From Dryomyza anilis (Eukaryota; Arthropoda; Insecta; Diptera; Dryomyzidae), in the NCBI GenBank assembly GCA_951804985.1, contig OX638136.1:2607852-2671851 (forward strand): a stretch of 64,000 nucleotides of DNA. Reading direction: 5' to 3'. This document shows positions 43,077 through 53,332 of the stretch, one piece after another. A program made the position numbers and the translations under genes. The stretch's first letter is position 1. The number at the start of each line of letters is the position of its first letter. The notes under the pieces are model-generated. The model made no database searches, was not told the origin of the DNA, and saw only the letters and a program-made list of their open reading frames with translations.

Positions 43077-43912
43077 TGTAACGAAACGTTTAAACGCGGT
43101 TGTCCATAGCTGAGGAATGCTCATAGGTTGGCCTGGTTCGTTACACTAATTTATTTAACATAAGGCGTGATTTTTTTTTTAATTCTTTAATTCAATACAA
43201 AATATTATTATACATATATATAAAAGAAAAATAGCGCCGTTCACGATTGTGTCGCCGGACCACGGTAGGGTTCAACGTTGAGTAATTTTGAGTTCTCGTG
43301 TTAACCCATAACCGATGCACCTAACTCGATTAGCGTGATTATCTGTCCACTAAATCGTGGCTATGCTACTAATTCGATTAGCGTAATTTTAAGTACACTA
43401 AATCGAACCTCAACCACTATTTGTTAGCGTAATTTTTAGTCCACTAAACCGAGTCTATGCTTGTCTCTAACTAAATAAAATCCTGCCCGAAATAATAAGG
43501 TGTTTCCTCGACGCTGCCAGCCCACGAATGAGCCCGCGCTCCTGTTTTTATATAGGTTTCTTGTTTTTCCAGTCATTCGTTGCTTTTTGCGGAAAAATAT
43601 GTGTTTGTTTTCGAGCCACCCTATCGTCATCCTGCTCGCACCTACTGAGTTGCAGCTGTCGTCTCTCCATCTGTTCGACTCGCTGTTTCTCCACTCGTTG
43701 TTGCTAGGCACGCTGCTGTTCGACCCATTAGGCTGTTTATCGCTGCTCTTCTTCTCGAAAGTTCTAAATTTCTCGTGGCTTCCTTGCTGTTGTTGTTGTT
43801 GTTATTATTATATTATATATCCCTTGAAGTGTTGGTGCCAGCTTACGGGATTCTGTTGTCACCTGCATTTGTGCGGCAGGGTTTCGCAACCTTGCAAAAC
43901 CGTGTCGTCACA
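43077..43912 (-). repeat. Element B LTR5 (outer 5' LTR), 836 bp
   Basis: Preceded by its PBS (43058-43075) and followed by the AGAT duplication (43913-43916). It keeps three hairpins (43325-43452), though unit 1 has CGTG for CGAG and unit 3 has lost two bases. LTR1 and LTR5 are the outer pair of the original insertion. Confidence 0.93.
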
Positions 43913-45325
43913 AGATTTTAATTAATGATTTTACATTCATTAATTTTAAGTAGCAAATATCTTTTACGTACAATATTAGATAAGGGTATGTTTAGAATTT
44001 TATAGGTATTACGGGAATTCAAATTTTAAAGACTGATATAATTTTAATTATCAACATTTTTAACACTTTCAACAATTTAGATATATTTTTTTGGATTTTG
44101 TTTTTTTTTTCATTTTGGGTAGTTTTAAGTTAGGGACTTATATGGTTTTAACCTTTTTTTCACGTTTTGCATTTGATAATTTAGTTTCGTTTTTGATTAT
44201 TGCAGACTTCTAGAAAAATAGACTTGATGTTGTAGTTTTAAAAAAGATTGTTTTCCAAGATTTATTTCTGAACAATCTGCGCTTTAAAGCCTTGGTTCTT
44301 GATCGAGATCGTGGTAAAAGTGATTGCTGAAACCATGTTTTCTATATCGGTACGTCGAAAAATGCTCAATTCTCGCACTCAAAATCCAATCAATACTAAA
44401 TAACACAAATGAAATGAAATAATAATTTTTGTTTGAAACTAGTTAATATGTTCTCTTTTTTTACCTTTGGTTGGAGAATTATCTTGGATAATGCAAATTT
44501 CGAACTACTGAGGGAAAATGGTGGAAACCCGTGAATAGTGTCAATCAAATCAATTTTAATTCCTATAAAATATTTACTATTAGTTTTACTTATTTTTTCT
44601 CAAATGTGAGTTTTTTAATTACCTTGGAATGGATGTGCCGATTGGAATTATACAAACGTGATTTATGGGACTTTTTCCATATAGACGTGTCTTATAAAAG
44701 AACAATAGCTTTGAACAATTTTCTTAAATAATTAACTTTCAGTTTTTTTTTAAGTTTCTTTTTTTTCATCAAAAGCACACATTTATATTTTTAAAGAAAA
44801 GTTTTTATTAATTTAAACTATTTACGGATTATATATACAAATTCTGATTAGAGAAAACTGTTGATGTGCGTTTCTCGAAGTCTCAAATGGAAAAGAAAGA
44901 TGTTGATTTCGCAACTGTTTTACATAGTAGGTGTACATTCTAATTTCGAATCGAAAATCAATTTCGTTAAGTTTGAAAGGAACTAAATTGGTATCATTTT
45001 TTTACGACAACTAATAAAGAGATGTAATTTTTGTATCGAAAATATATCGAAATACATTAATCAAAAAATAACTATTTGCATGATATAACAATTAAACTGA
45101 TCAAATGTAGTCACAAAATATCCGTGAATTATTTAGAAAAAAACTCGTACTTTACAAAACCAGATAATACACAATTCTTTGCTGCAGAGTATTAGCTGGA
45201 AAAAGACGATCACTGACGAATATCCTTTGCATGATAAGTGCCGATCAGTTTTCCTTTCAAATCTTCCAGGTCGAAATAGCAATTTCTTAATTAAGATCTC
45301 ACTCTTGCTTTTAGATTTGCAGGAC
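43913..45325 (-). other. Noncoding 3' region or LTR of family C copy 2
   Basis: AT-rich DNA aligning with 6335-8580 of C copy 1 without the D solo LTR. Short frames such as 44531-44731 look spurious. It leads into the integrase C-terminus at 45326. Confidence 0.65.
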
Positions 45326-46365
45326 TCAGTTTCGCGTTAAATCTTTTTTCAAAACTACTTTGTGCAAAATTACGTCTAAACACTTCTTGACCAATAGCAA
45401 AAGAAATTGGTTTAGTGCGTAAATTATATAGTTTTGCGTTCTTTTCATATGCATTAGAAATATTTTTTGTAAATCTTTTCTCAAAAGTGTTAATATGTCA
45501 TCACGAGTAACTTTAATAGAAGGTTCATCAAGGATTTGTAAATTTTTAAGCAATTTGTATGACGAACCGTGTGTTATCATATCAAACCCATAAAAGAGCA
45601 TGATATGGTAAACAAACTATGTCTTGGTGTATCGAATTACGCAAAGCACAACTGATAGAACTTATATTCACACCCCAGTCGCGATGATCCTTTTGAAGAT
45701 ATGTTCGAATCTCAGCAATTAGAGAACTGTTTACACGCTCTGATGCATTTGACTAAGGTGAATATAAGCCGTATAAACGTGCGCAATACCAAGTTCGGTC
45801 AAATATGCATTGAAATAGTTGGCTTTGAAGTGGGAGCCATTATCGCTAACAATGGTTTCAGACACACCGTATATGTGAAAAATATTTTTTAATAAGAATT
45901 CTTGAATTAAGAGCGATATGAATATTTAGCGGGCATAGCCAATGAAATTTTGACATATGATCTAAAACGATAAGCAAACCTATGTATTCTGATTTCCCTC
46001 AATCAAACCGGATAAGGTCCTAATAGGTCTATGAATTATCGACGAAATGGTCTAATAGTTAATGACGGTTTACCCATTGGTGTTTTAAGTGTGACATTAG
46101 GCGCTTTTGTTGATTTACATACATCGCAGTTTCTATCATAATCGCGTACGTCTTGTACCATTCCGGGCCAATACAAATGACGTCGTATCAAATTCAAAGT
46201 TTTTGACATACCACCATGTGCAGCAATGACATTATCATGCGTTCGATTTAATACGTCGTTTGTTATTTCCTGCGGAATCCAAAGCTTCCAAGCATTTTGT
46301 TCTTGCTCTGCTATTCCACTACAATGTTTGGTTCTGATGTAAACATAACCATCAACTATTTTCAA
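45326..46365 (-). pseudogene. Family C copy 2 integrase, broken
   Basis: The zinc domain (46365-46036) has THDNVIAAHGGM and RNCDVCKST, an intact HHCC set. The core follows in changing frames: LDHMSKFHWLCPL near 45960, the second aspartate segment near 45850 and an ASERVNSSL glutamate segment near 45740. The C-terminal part (45601-45326; MITHGSSYKLLKNL) ends the gene. All three acidic positions can be found, but not in one frame. Confidence 0.8.
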
Positions 46366-46442
46366 ATCAGGAAATTTTGCGTGATTTAAATTAATTTTAT
46401 TTTTAAGATTTTCGTATTCAGAATTTTAAAAGTGAGGCGAAT

Positions 46443-46769
46443 TTAAATCGACTTCAGGGCCTTACCATATAGTCGCGATAAAGCGTCAGGGACAACATTT
46501 TCTTTACCTTGGCTAATTGTGAATTTATAACTTTGCAACTTAAAAACCCAGCGCGCGAGCCTTCCACTTAAATTAGGCTGTCGCATAAACCATACGAGGC
46601 TAGAGTGATCTGTTAACACTTCGAACTCTTGAAGTTCCAGATAACAGCGAAAACGTTCTATAGCATCAACAGCAGCCAAGAATTCTCGTTCTGTTCCGCT
46701 ATAGTTTCGTTTTGTTTTTGACATAAATTCCACAGGTTTTTCTGCACCGTTTTCCGTCATTTGCACCAA
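46443..46769 (-). pseudogene. Family C copy 2 RNase H
   Basis: 108 codons: KTKRNYSGTEREFLAAVDAI, VLTDHSSLVWFM, then GKENVVPDALSRL. The best preserved of the three C RNase H fragments, though the first catalytic segment is in another frame just upstream. Confidence 0.83.
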
Positions 46770-47319
46770 AACCGCACCAATACCAAAATTCCTGGCATCG
46801 CAATTGAAAAGTCTGAGTTTTGTAGAACAGGAGCTGATGTTAATAATTTTTTTACTTTATCAAATGCAATTTGTGCACTATCTCTCCACATGAATTTTTT
46901 CTTTGTAGAAAGAACTTCAGTTATAGGAAAGGTGATATCAGAGAAATTTGCTAAAAATATCCTATACCAACCAGCTAATCCTAGAAAGCCTCTAACTTGC
47001 TTAATATTTTTAGGTGTTGGCCAAGTTAAAATTGAATTTATCTTGTCGGGATCAGTAGATATTTTGCCATTTCCTATTATATAACCTAAGTATTGAACCT
47101 GAGTAACACAAAATTTACTTTTACTTATATTTAGCCTTACGAAATTCTTCATCGATCCGCACAAAGATTCGAAATTGTCTGACACAACACATAAGTCATC
47201 CAGATATCCAAATAGTCGTCCAGATATCCAGATATCCTGGAATAGTAAATGCTGTGAGAGGTTTTGAATCTTCCGTAAAAGCTACTTGCCAAAATGCATC
47301 TTTCAGGTCAATTTTTGAA

Positions 47320-47320
<1 letters not shown>
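46757..47320 (-). pseudogene. Family C copy 2 reverse transcriptase
   Basis: The 47185-46757 frame contains QVQYLGYIIGNG, STDPDKI and VRGFLGLAGWYR. Upstream, at about 47200, is a YLDD box ([10 protein letters not shown]), and at 47318-47235 an earlier palm block ([12 protein letters not shown], then LTAFTIPG). The fingers are replaced by the (TA)n tract starting at about 47320. Confidence 0.82.
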
Positions 47321-47499
<179 letters not shown>

Positions 47500-47979
47500 T
47501 GTAACGAACTACCTGGCGGTCAAAGGCTGGGGTAACCTCAGCGGCGGTCCAGGGGTAGGTCGACAAATTATTTATTTGTGTCAGGGGTACCTTGCAAGAT
47601 AAACTCAACTCGTACCCTAGTCAGTTCAGTGAAAATACCCACGTTTTTAATTTCAATAGTTGCTTTTAATGGATTAATAGTTCTTAAACTAACAAATAAT
47701 AATAATTGGTGATATAATGATAATAAATGAAATAAGCGGGTCCCCGCCGGAAATATTCTGCCGGCGCTGAACCCTCGGGTTACGATGTTCTGGCTGGTTT
47801 CTTCGGTCTACGCTATTTTCTGCGCAACCGTCTGCTTATAGGTTGCGCTGTAGGTTGCGTCACGGCGTATCGGTACCGCCCGTGGTCCCTCCTCTGTCCC
47901 CGGCTCCTTTGCCGGCTCACTTGATGATTCTCCTCGGGCGGTCGCTACTAGGTAGTTCGGTCAATGACACGGGTCTCTT

Positions 47980-49080
47980 CTTTTCACTGCCGATCTTCGT
48001 TGGTTTTCGTCACTCGCCGACTCGTTGGTTGCTACTGCGACTCGTTCGTATCGTCGGCCCTCGTACGTCTTCGGCCTGTGGTCGCTGCTCGTTCGCTGCT
48101 ACTACTATGACTCGTTCGTGCCGTCCGCAACTCGTTCGCTATTACTGCTATGACTCGTTCGTGTCGTCGGCAACTCGTTCGCTATTTCTGCTGTGACTCG
48201 TTCGGGCCGTCGACGACGCGGTTGTCTTCGGCTCGTGGTCGCTGCTCGTTCGCTACTACTGCTATGACTCGTTCGTGTCGTCCGCAACTCGTTCGCTGTT
48301 GCTGCTGTAACTCGTTCGTGTCGGCTACTCGTATATCTTCGACTCGTGGCCGCTGCTACTGCTATGACTCGTTCGTGTCGTCGGCAACTCGTTCACTCTT
48401 TCGGCTAAGACCCGTTCGTGTCGTCGGCGACTCGTTCACCGCTGCTGATATGACTCGTTCGGACCGTCGGCAACGCGGTTGTCTTCGGCTCGTGGTCGCT
48501 GCTACTGCTATGACTCGTTCGTTGTTGCTGCTGTAACTCGTTCGTGTCGTCTACTCGTATATCTTCGACTCGTTCGCCGCTGCTGCTATGACTCGTTCGT
48601 GTCGTCGGCAACTCGTTTGCTGTTGCTGCTGTGACTCGTTCGTGCTGTCGGCTATTCGGGTGGCTTCGACTCGGGTCCCTTCGGTTCGTGGCCGCTGCTC
48701 GTTGACCACTACTGCGACTCGTTTGTGTCGTAGATAACTCGGGTGTCTTCGGCTCGTCGCCGCTCCTCGTTGACTGCTACTGCGACTCGTTTGCGCGGTT
48801 GGCAACTCGCGTGTCTTCGGCTCGTTGCCGCTGCTCGTTGACTGCTACTGCGACTCGTTCGCGCGGTCGGTAACTCGGGTGTCTTCGGCTCGTTGCCGCT
48901 GCTCGTTGACTGCTACTGCGACTCGTTCGCGCGGTCGGTAACTCGGGTGTCTTCGGCTCGTTGCCGCTGCTCGTTGACTGCTACTGCGACTCGTTCGTAC
49001 GGTCGGGAACTCGGGTGCCTTCGGCTCGTGGCCGCTGTTCGTGGGATTACTCGTTGTAGCGTTATGCTTAACTCGCTGGC
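47980..49080. repeat. Complex tandem repeat in the F LTR
   Basis: Units rich in GACTCGTTCG and GCTGCTACTGC. Part of the array (about 48785-48990) has an exact 68-bp unit; an earlier part has shorter, variable units. Beyond it, about 49080-49360, a ~190-bp segment including ATGGCGACTTACCACGAGG occurs twice. GC content is much higher than in surrounding DNA. Confidence 0.85.
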
Positions 49081-49758
49081 GTGACGCGCAAATGATGCTC
49101 ACTGCGGGTGCTCCGCTAGCACTCGTCAGGTTATATGAATTACAAAATGGCGACTTACCACGAGGTGCTTGCTACTGATGCGATGAGTTCGTGTCGCTGG
49201 TGTTTCGGGTGTTTTCGGTTTCTTCGTCCCGGCTCGCTGGCTTTACTCGTTGTCTCGTCGTGCGCAACTCGCTGGTTATGCGCGTGACTGACGCTTCGCG
49301 GGCGCTCCACTGGCGCTCGTTGGTTTTGACAAAAATGGCGACTTACCACGAGGTGCGTGCTTTTGACTTTGCGCACCCTCGTCTGTCCGAGATTTCTCTT
49401 GTTAAATTTCCCGTTGCTTAGTTGGTTGTTCGCCTGCGTTTAACAATACTTATTACGACACGTCTCAATGTAGCTTTGCTTTCGGATATCGTGCTTTGGT
49501 CTCGGTGGTGCAGCGTGTCGACCCAAGTGGAAAGCGTTTACATATCTCCACTTGTCCGACAATCGTTGCCAAAGAATTCAACCTGAGCGTGGAAACAAAT
49601 GATACTCCTCTAAACCGATTACTTGTCTATAAGAGTATCACTTGCCACGTACCTGTCGAATCCCTTTCCTTGGTATAGCAGGCTTTTCCTCCCAGGAAGA
49701 GCTTACTGTACCAAAACCACAGCGGAGATCCAACTCCACTTTCCTTGACGACGGCTAC

Positions 49759-50400
49759 TGTTGTATATCAAAATTACTTTTTGATTTAGTTTTTGTTTAG
49801 TTTGTAAAAATCTGAACATCGCCAGTAAGCACAATGGCATATTTATATTAATCATAATAATGTAACACCAAAAATGCTTACTGTCATATTTCTCTCATAC
49901 ACTTATTCTTATGCAATGAATTGATTGTAATGTGAGCCTCATCAGGTGGCACCTGCATGCGGCGTACAGGAAACTAAAGCATATACAAGTTCTTCTCACG
50001 ATCACCCCGGTACGAATTTATTAATACACAATATGACGAAACTCCGATCTGGTGTTCGTAAATATCACACCAATACGAATTGACATTTTCACAATATAAT
50101 GAAACTCCGATCTGGTGTTCGTAAATATTGGTGCGACCGAGGTGATGAGTAGAGGTTAAGATTAGTTTTTAAGGTGAATTGTGTTTTTCTACCGTTCAGT
50201 TCGGAATTAAGTTAATACCGTGTAACAGTTTTAAAAACTAAATAAAATCTTCATTATATTTCAAAAATAAAATATCCTCGCGTGTTAATTTAAATCAAAA
50301 GGGTGTTAGGACGAATCAACGGTGGACCCTTAAGGTGAACTGTCACTGACTTCAGAAGTGAATAAAGTCAAGTACAGCAGGACCCCGGGAACGCACAACA
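49759..50400 (+). repeat. Element E 5' LTR
   Basis: TGTTGTATATC to GCACAACA. No clear TATA box. It contains a nested stem-loop pair at 50001-50146 and AATAAA signals near 50240 and 50266. It lacks 10 bp present in the 3' LTR near 61405. Confidence 0.93.
50001..50146 (+). repeat. Nested stem-loops with a tandem ~60-bp duplication in the E LTR
   Basis: Outer arms ATCACC-CCGGT and ACCGAGGTGAT pair with one mismatch. Inside, two tandem units each have TACGAA pairing with TTCGTA (50011/50055 and 50074/50118) around a shared GAAACTCCGATCTGGTG, and the second also has CACCAAT/ATTGGTG. The 3' LTR copy is at 61198-61343. Confidence 0.7.
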
Positions 50401-50404
50401 TTTT

Positions 50405-50416
50405 TGGCGCAGCCGG
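50405..50416 (+). promoter_or_regulatory. Element E primer-binding site, tRNA-Ser type
   Basis: TGGCGCAGCCGG, four bases after the LTR. It is one base from the start of the tRNA-Ser site known from 17.6 and 297 (TGGCGCAGTCGG). Bases beyond position 12 do not continue the match. The leader to 50798 has no other gene. Confidence 0.65.
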
Positions 50417-50798
50417 TTTTTCAAGAAACTACAGAAAGGACTGAAGAACGAATATACATTTTGGGAAAAATCCTGAAACAATACAAAAATAAAAAGGAAG
50501 TTATAACTAAATATTGAGACAATTTTGTGAGTATTAATGGAAGTGATAAGTGAATTGTGAATTTAAAATTGCAAAAACATTTGGTGAAATTAGTAAAAAC
50601 AATCAATTGAATAAATTTAAAATTTTGTGAAATAAAAATGAAAGGAAATGGTTTAAAAATTTTGGAAATATTGAAAATTATTCAACGAAGTGTTTAATAT
50701 TGTGAATATATTGTGAAAATCATAAATAACGTAAATTTACCAAGAAAGAATGAATTTAAACAAATCTATAAATTTTAATTGAATATTTTAATGATTAT

Positions 50799-52562
50799 AT
50801 GGCGAATTTTGAGGAATTGGAAGTAGCATACAGAGGTATAATAGGACAACTTGGTAGGTTTACTGAGAAATTGTGGAACCAAATTAGTACGGAAGTTAAC
50901 AATAAAGAAACTTTGGAATTAATAAAAAATAAAGTTAGTACCACGCGGATATACTCAGAAGTCGAAAGAGTTGACGTAGTTTTTGAACAGTTAGTGTACT
51001 TTTTGGAACATAAAAGTGCACATAAAATAAAAGAATTAGAAGATTGGAAAGGAGAATTTACTGCATTAAATAAAAAATTAAACGATATTTTAGAAGAACG
51101 GCAGGAGTTGTTAGATCAGGCTAGCGGAATAGAAGAAGAAAACGAAAAATTGAGAACTTTGTTGAAAAACAAAGATATTTCTGACGCATCAATTGAACGA
51201 GCACTGAGCCAACAGCCCAGACTAGAATTTGAAACTTTAGAAGAAGCCAATAATAAAGTAAGGGAATTAGATTCGAAAATCAGATTTTTAGAATCGGAAG
51301 TTAAGCTAGCCCACGAAACATCATTATATAATAAGGAGGCCTTACAGATTGAAGGAAAGTTTGATAAAATAATAGCACCGGAGACAACACTCGAAATGTC
51401 GTTAGATAGTATAGCGAAGTACGTAGGAAGTGTGGTTCCATTTTTTTTGGGATCAGAGTCACCGTCCGTTAAAACCGAACTTTATAGATTCATGGACGGT
51501 TGTGCGTTAGCAAGTCTGAAAATTACGGAAGAAACTAAAGAAGAATTCATAAGCTGTGTCAAACTTCATCTACTTGGAGACGCTTATGATCTAGTCCGCA
51601 CAAGGAAATTTAATGATTTAGAGGAGTTATTTGATGTTCTCAGAAATACATATTTAAAAATGACTACTTTAGATTCAGTTCAGGATAGTATAAGAAAAGC
51701 ATATCAGACGGATGGTGAAAGTCTGCGGGTATTCGCAAGAAGATTAGAAGGATTGTGGGCAAACGCCAATGAAATAGCAGATTCAAGGTACAAAAATAAA
51801 AATCTACCTACAGATGTTTTTAATACGGAACTAAAAGATTCAGTTCTAACAGCATTCAAAGTAGGTGTGAAAGATCCGACAATAAAGGTTCTATTATTAA
51901 GTAGCAAAGCAGAAAACTTGAATGATTTATTAGGTGAAGCATTAAAAGCCCAGATAACAATTCAAAGAGGTCCGAGATTACCCGAGGAGGTGTACAGTTT
52001 CGAACAACGATCAGTAACGAGTCCAACGAATAGTATTCAAAACAATAATCTTCAAACTATACAACAGAATAATAATAATTATCAACACAAAATAAACGAC
52101 GGAAATAAAACGGAAGGATCAAAAATACGACCAACATGCTCTTTTTGCCAGAAAAAAGGACATACACGAGACGAATGTATTACGCGGAAAAACACACCGT
52201 TTTGTATGGAGTGTGAAAAATATGGGCACGAATCTAGTTGGAGATGTGTATATATTAGATTAGAAGCTCAAAATAAGGAAGGGGTTGGGCATTTACAAAA
52301 TCAGCCAGTCGATAATAGGAGATTTTTAAACAATAATTTGCAAACGGGACATAACACCACGTACCGTACCAATAATAATAATAGAAATAATAACAATGAC
52401 AATGTGAATAATGTGGATAACGCTAGAAATAATTTAAAATGTGATAGGTGTCGTAGACTTGGTCATGGGGAAACTAATTGCTACGCCAAGAGGGATTATC
52501 TAGCAAGGGAGAACAATGCTCAAAACAAGGGAAACTACGAGGGGCCCAGCCAAGGCCAGTAA
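50799..52562 (+). CDS. gag: Element E Gag
   Basis: 587 codons from an ATG. Residues ~75-185 are heptad-rich and should form a coiled coil. Residues ~215-400 hold the capsid-type region (GDAYDLVRTRKFNDLEELFDVL). The C-terminal third is Asn-rich and carries three zinc knuckles: CSFCQKKGHTRDEC, CMECEKYGHESSWRC (one extra residue) and CDRCRRLGHGETNC. Gag forms the particle and binds genomic RNA. Three knuckles are notable, since gypsy-type errantivirus Gag often has none. Open reading throughout; the end overlaps the protease frame. Confidence 0.93.
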   Translation: MANFEELEVAYRGIIGQLGRFTEKLWNQISTEVNNKETLELIKNKVSTTRIYSEVERVDVVFEQLVYFLEHKSAHKIKELEDWKGEFTALNKKLNDILEERQELLDQASGIEEENEKLRTLLKNKDISDASIERALSQQPRLEFETLEEANNKVRELDSKIRFLESEVKLAHETSLYNKEALQIEGKFDKIIAPETTLEMSLDSIAKYVGSVVPFFLGSESPSVKTELYRFMDGCALASLKITEETKEEFISCVKLHLLGDAYDLVRTRKFNDLEELFDVLRNTYLKMTTLDSVQDSIRKAYQTDGESLRVFARRLEGLWANANEIADSRYKNKNLPTDVFNTELKDSVLTAFKVGVKDPTIKVLLLSSKAENLNDLLGEALKAQITIQRGPRLPEEVYSFEQRSVTSPTNSIQNNNLQTIQQNNNNYQHKINDGNKTEGSKIRPTCSFCQKKGHTRDECITRKNTPFCMECEKYGHESSWRCVYIRLEAQNKEGVGHLQNQPVDNRRFLNNNLQTGHNTTYRTNNNNRNNNNDNVNNVDNARNNLKCDRCRRLGHGETNCYAKRDYLARENNAQNKGNYEGPSQGQ

Positions 52563-52573
52563 GCTGGGGACCC
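52529..52573 (+). promoter_or_regulatory. Element E gag-protease -1 frameshift signal
   Basis: In the gag frame the heptamer is G_GGA_AAC (52529-52535), the spacer TACGA, then a stem between CCCAGC (52545-52550) and GCTGGG (52563-52568), with GGG (52541-52543) able to pair with CCC (52571-52573). A -1 shift gives the protease frame (LRGAQPRP). The heptamer is the one used at gag-pro in some primate betaretroviruses. Heptamer, register, spacer and stem all fit. Confidence 0.82.
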
Positions 52574-53332
52574 AATAAAAACAGCAAAATTAGGTCAAAA
52601 ATGGTAGAAATAGTAAATCATGAGCCCAAAGCGCCTGTGATCACATTTACTACCCAAACTCCTAAAGAATACAAAAAGACAGTGGACGCAGATATTGTAA
52701 ATTTGACGTCGGCAATGGCCGTTGATACACATAATAACCCACCGTGCTTTAATTGTGAGGGAGTGACAAAAACAATTTTTGCATTAATACATTTCTTAAT
52801 ATACATAATTATTACAATAGGGTCGGAAATCATTAATTTAGCAGCAGATAACACTGATCGGCTAAGATTTGTTTGGGAAGAAAGGCTAATAGGTCAAAAA
52901 GTAAAAAATATGTTTACAGGAATGTTGAAAAAGTTTGTAAATTTTATAACATGTTGTTATAAAAAAATCAGACAACAATTAAGTGAATTAAATAAAAAGA
53001 GAATTAACAAAATATACAGTAGAAAAGGGAATTGCTTCAAATTGTCTAATGTAAGTGATGTGTTCATTGAAGTACCTTGCGTGGCAGCTAAAAATGGAAA
53101 ACTCATATTACTGGTAGACTCGGGAGCAGAGGCAAGCATAGTAAAAGAAAGTGCAATGAGACAACTACCGGATTTTGACAAAAATAACCAGAAAGATTTT
53201 AATGGGGCTTTTGGTGGATGCGTAAGGACTTTAGGCACGACCAATATAAAACACAGTAATATAAAGTGGTTAGATTTAATTATGCATGTAGTATCTCTTG
53301 AACAAGGAATACCAGCAGACGGGATAATATGA
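52536..53332 (+). CDS. Element E protease region (frame -1 to gag)
   Basis: Reached by the frameshift; the frame is open from 52478. After a linker there is a strongly hydrophobic stretch (TIFALIHFLIYIIITIG, about 52770-52830), which looks like a membrane segment and is unexpected here. The aspartic protease follows, with LLVDSGAEASIV (active-site DSG near 53115). The frame stops with TGA at 53330, directly at a 13-bp tandem duplication (GACGGGATAATAT, starts 53318 and 53331). Pol continues in the same frame afterwards, so this stop is probably a lesion that separates protease from RT. Confidence 0.8.

Larger units (their letters stand above)
22527..43912 (-). mobile_element. Element B: tandem array of an LTR retrotransposon sharing LTRs, TSD AGAT
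   Basis: Plus-strand order: LTR1, internal 1, LTR2, internal 2, LTR3, internal 3, truncated LTR4, a patch of duplicated C DNA, partial internal 4, LTR5. All are in minus orientation. The repeat period between copies 2 and 3 is about 6110 bp. AGAT lies at 22523-22526 and 43913-43916, and the flanks join to the same C sequence seen uninterrupted near 6335-6350. One insertion therefore sits between the TSDs and expanded in place. Copies 1-3 share old lesions (RNase H missing, small RT deletions), so the expansion copied an already dead element. Confidence 0.9.

Noticed and set aside
47843..49421. Several 60-128 codon ORFs on both strands of the F LTR
   Set aside because: All lie in the GC-rich tandem repeat; open frames occur on both strands with repeated peptide units and no domain.
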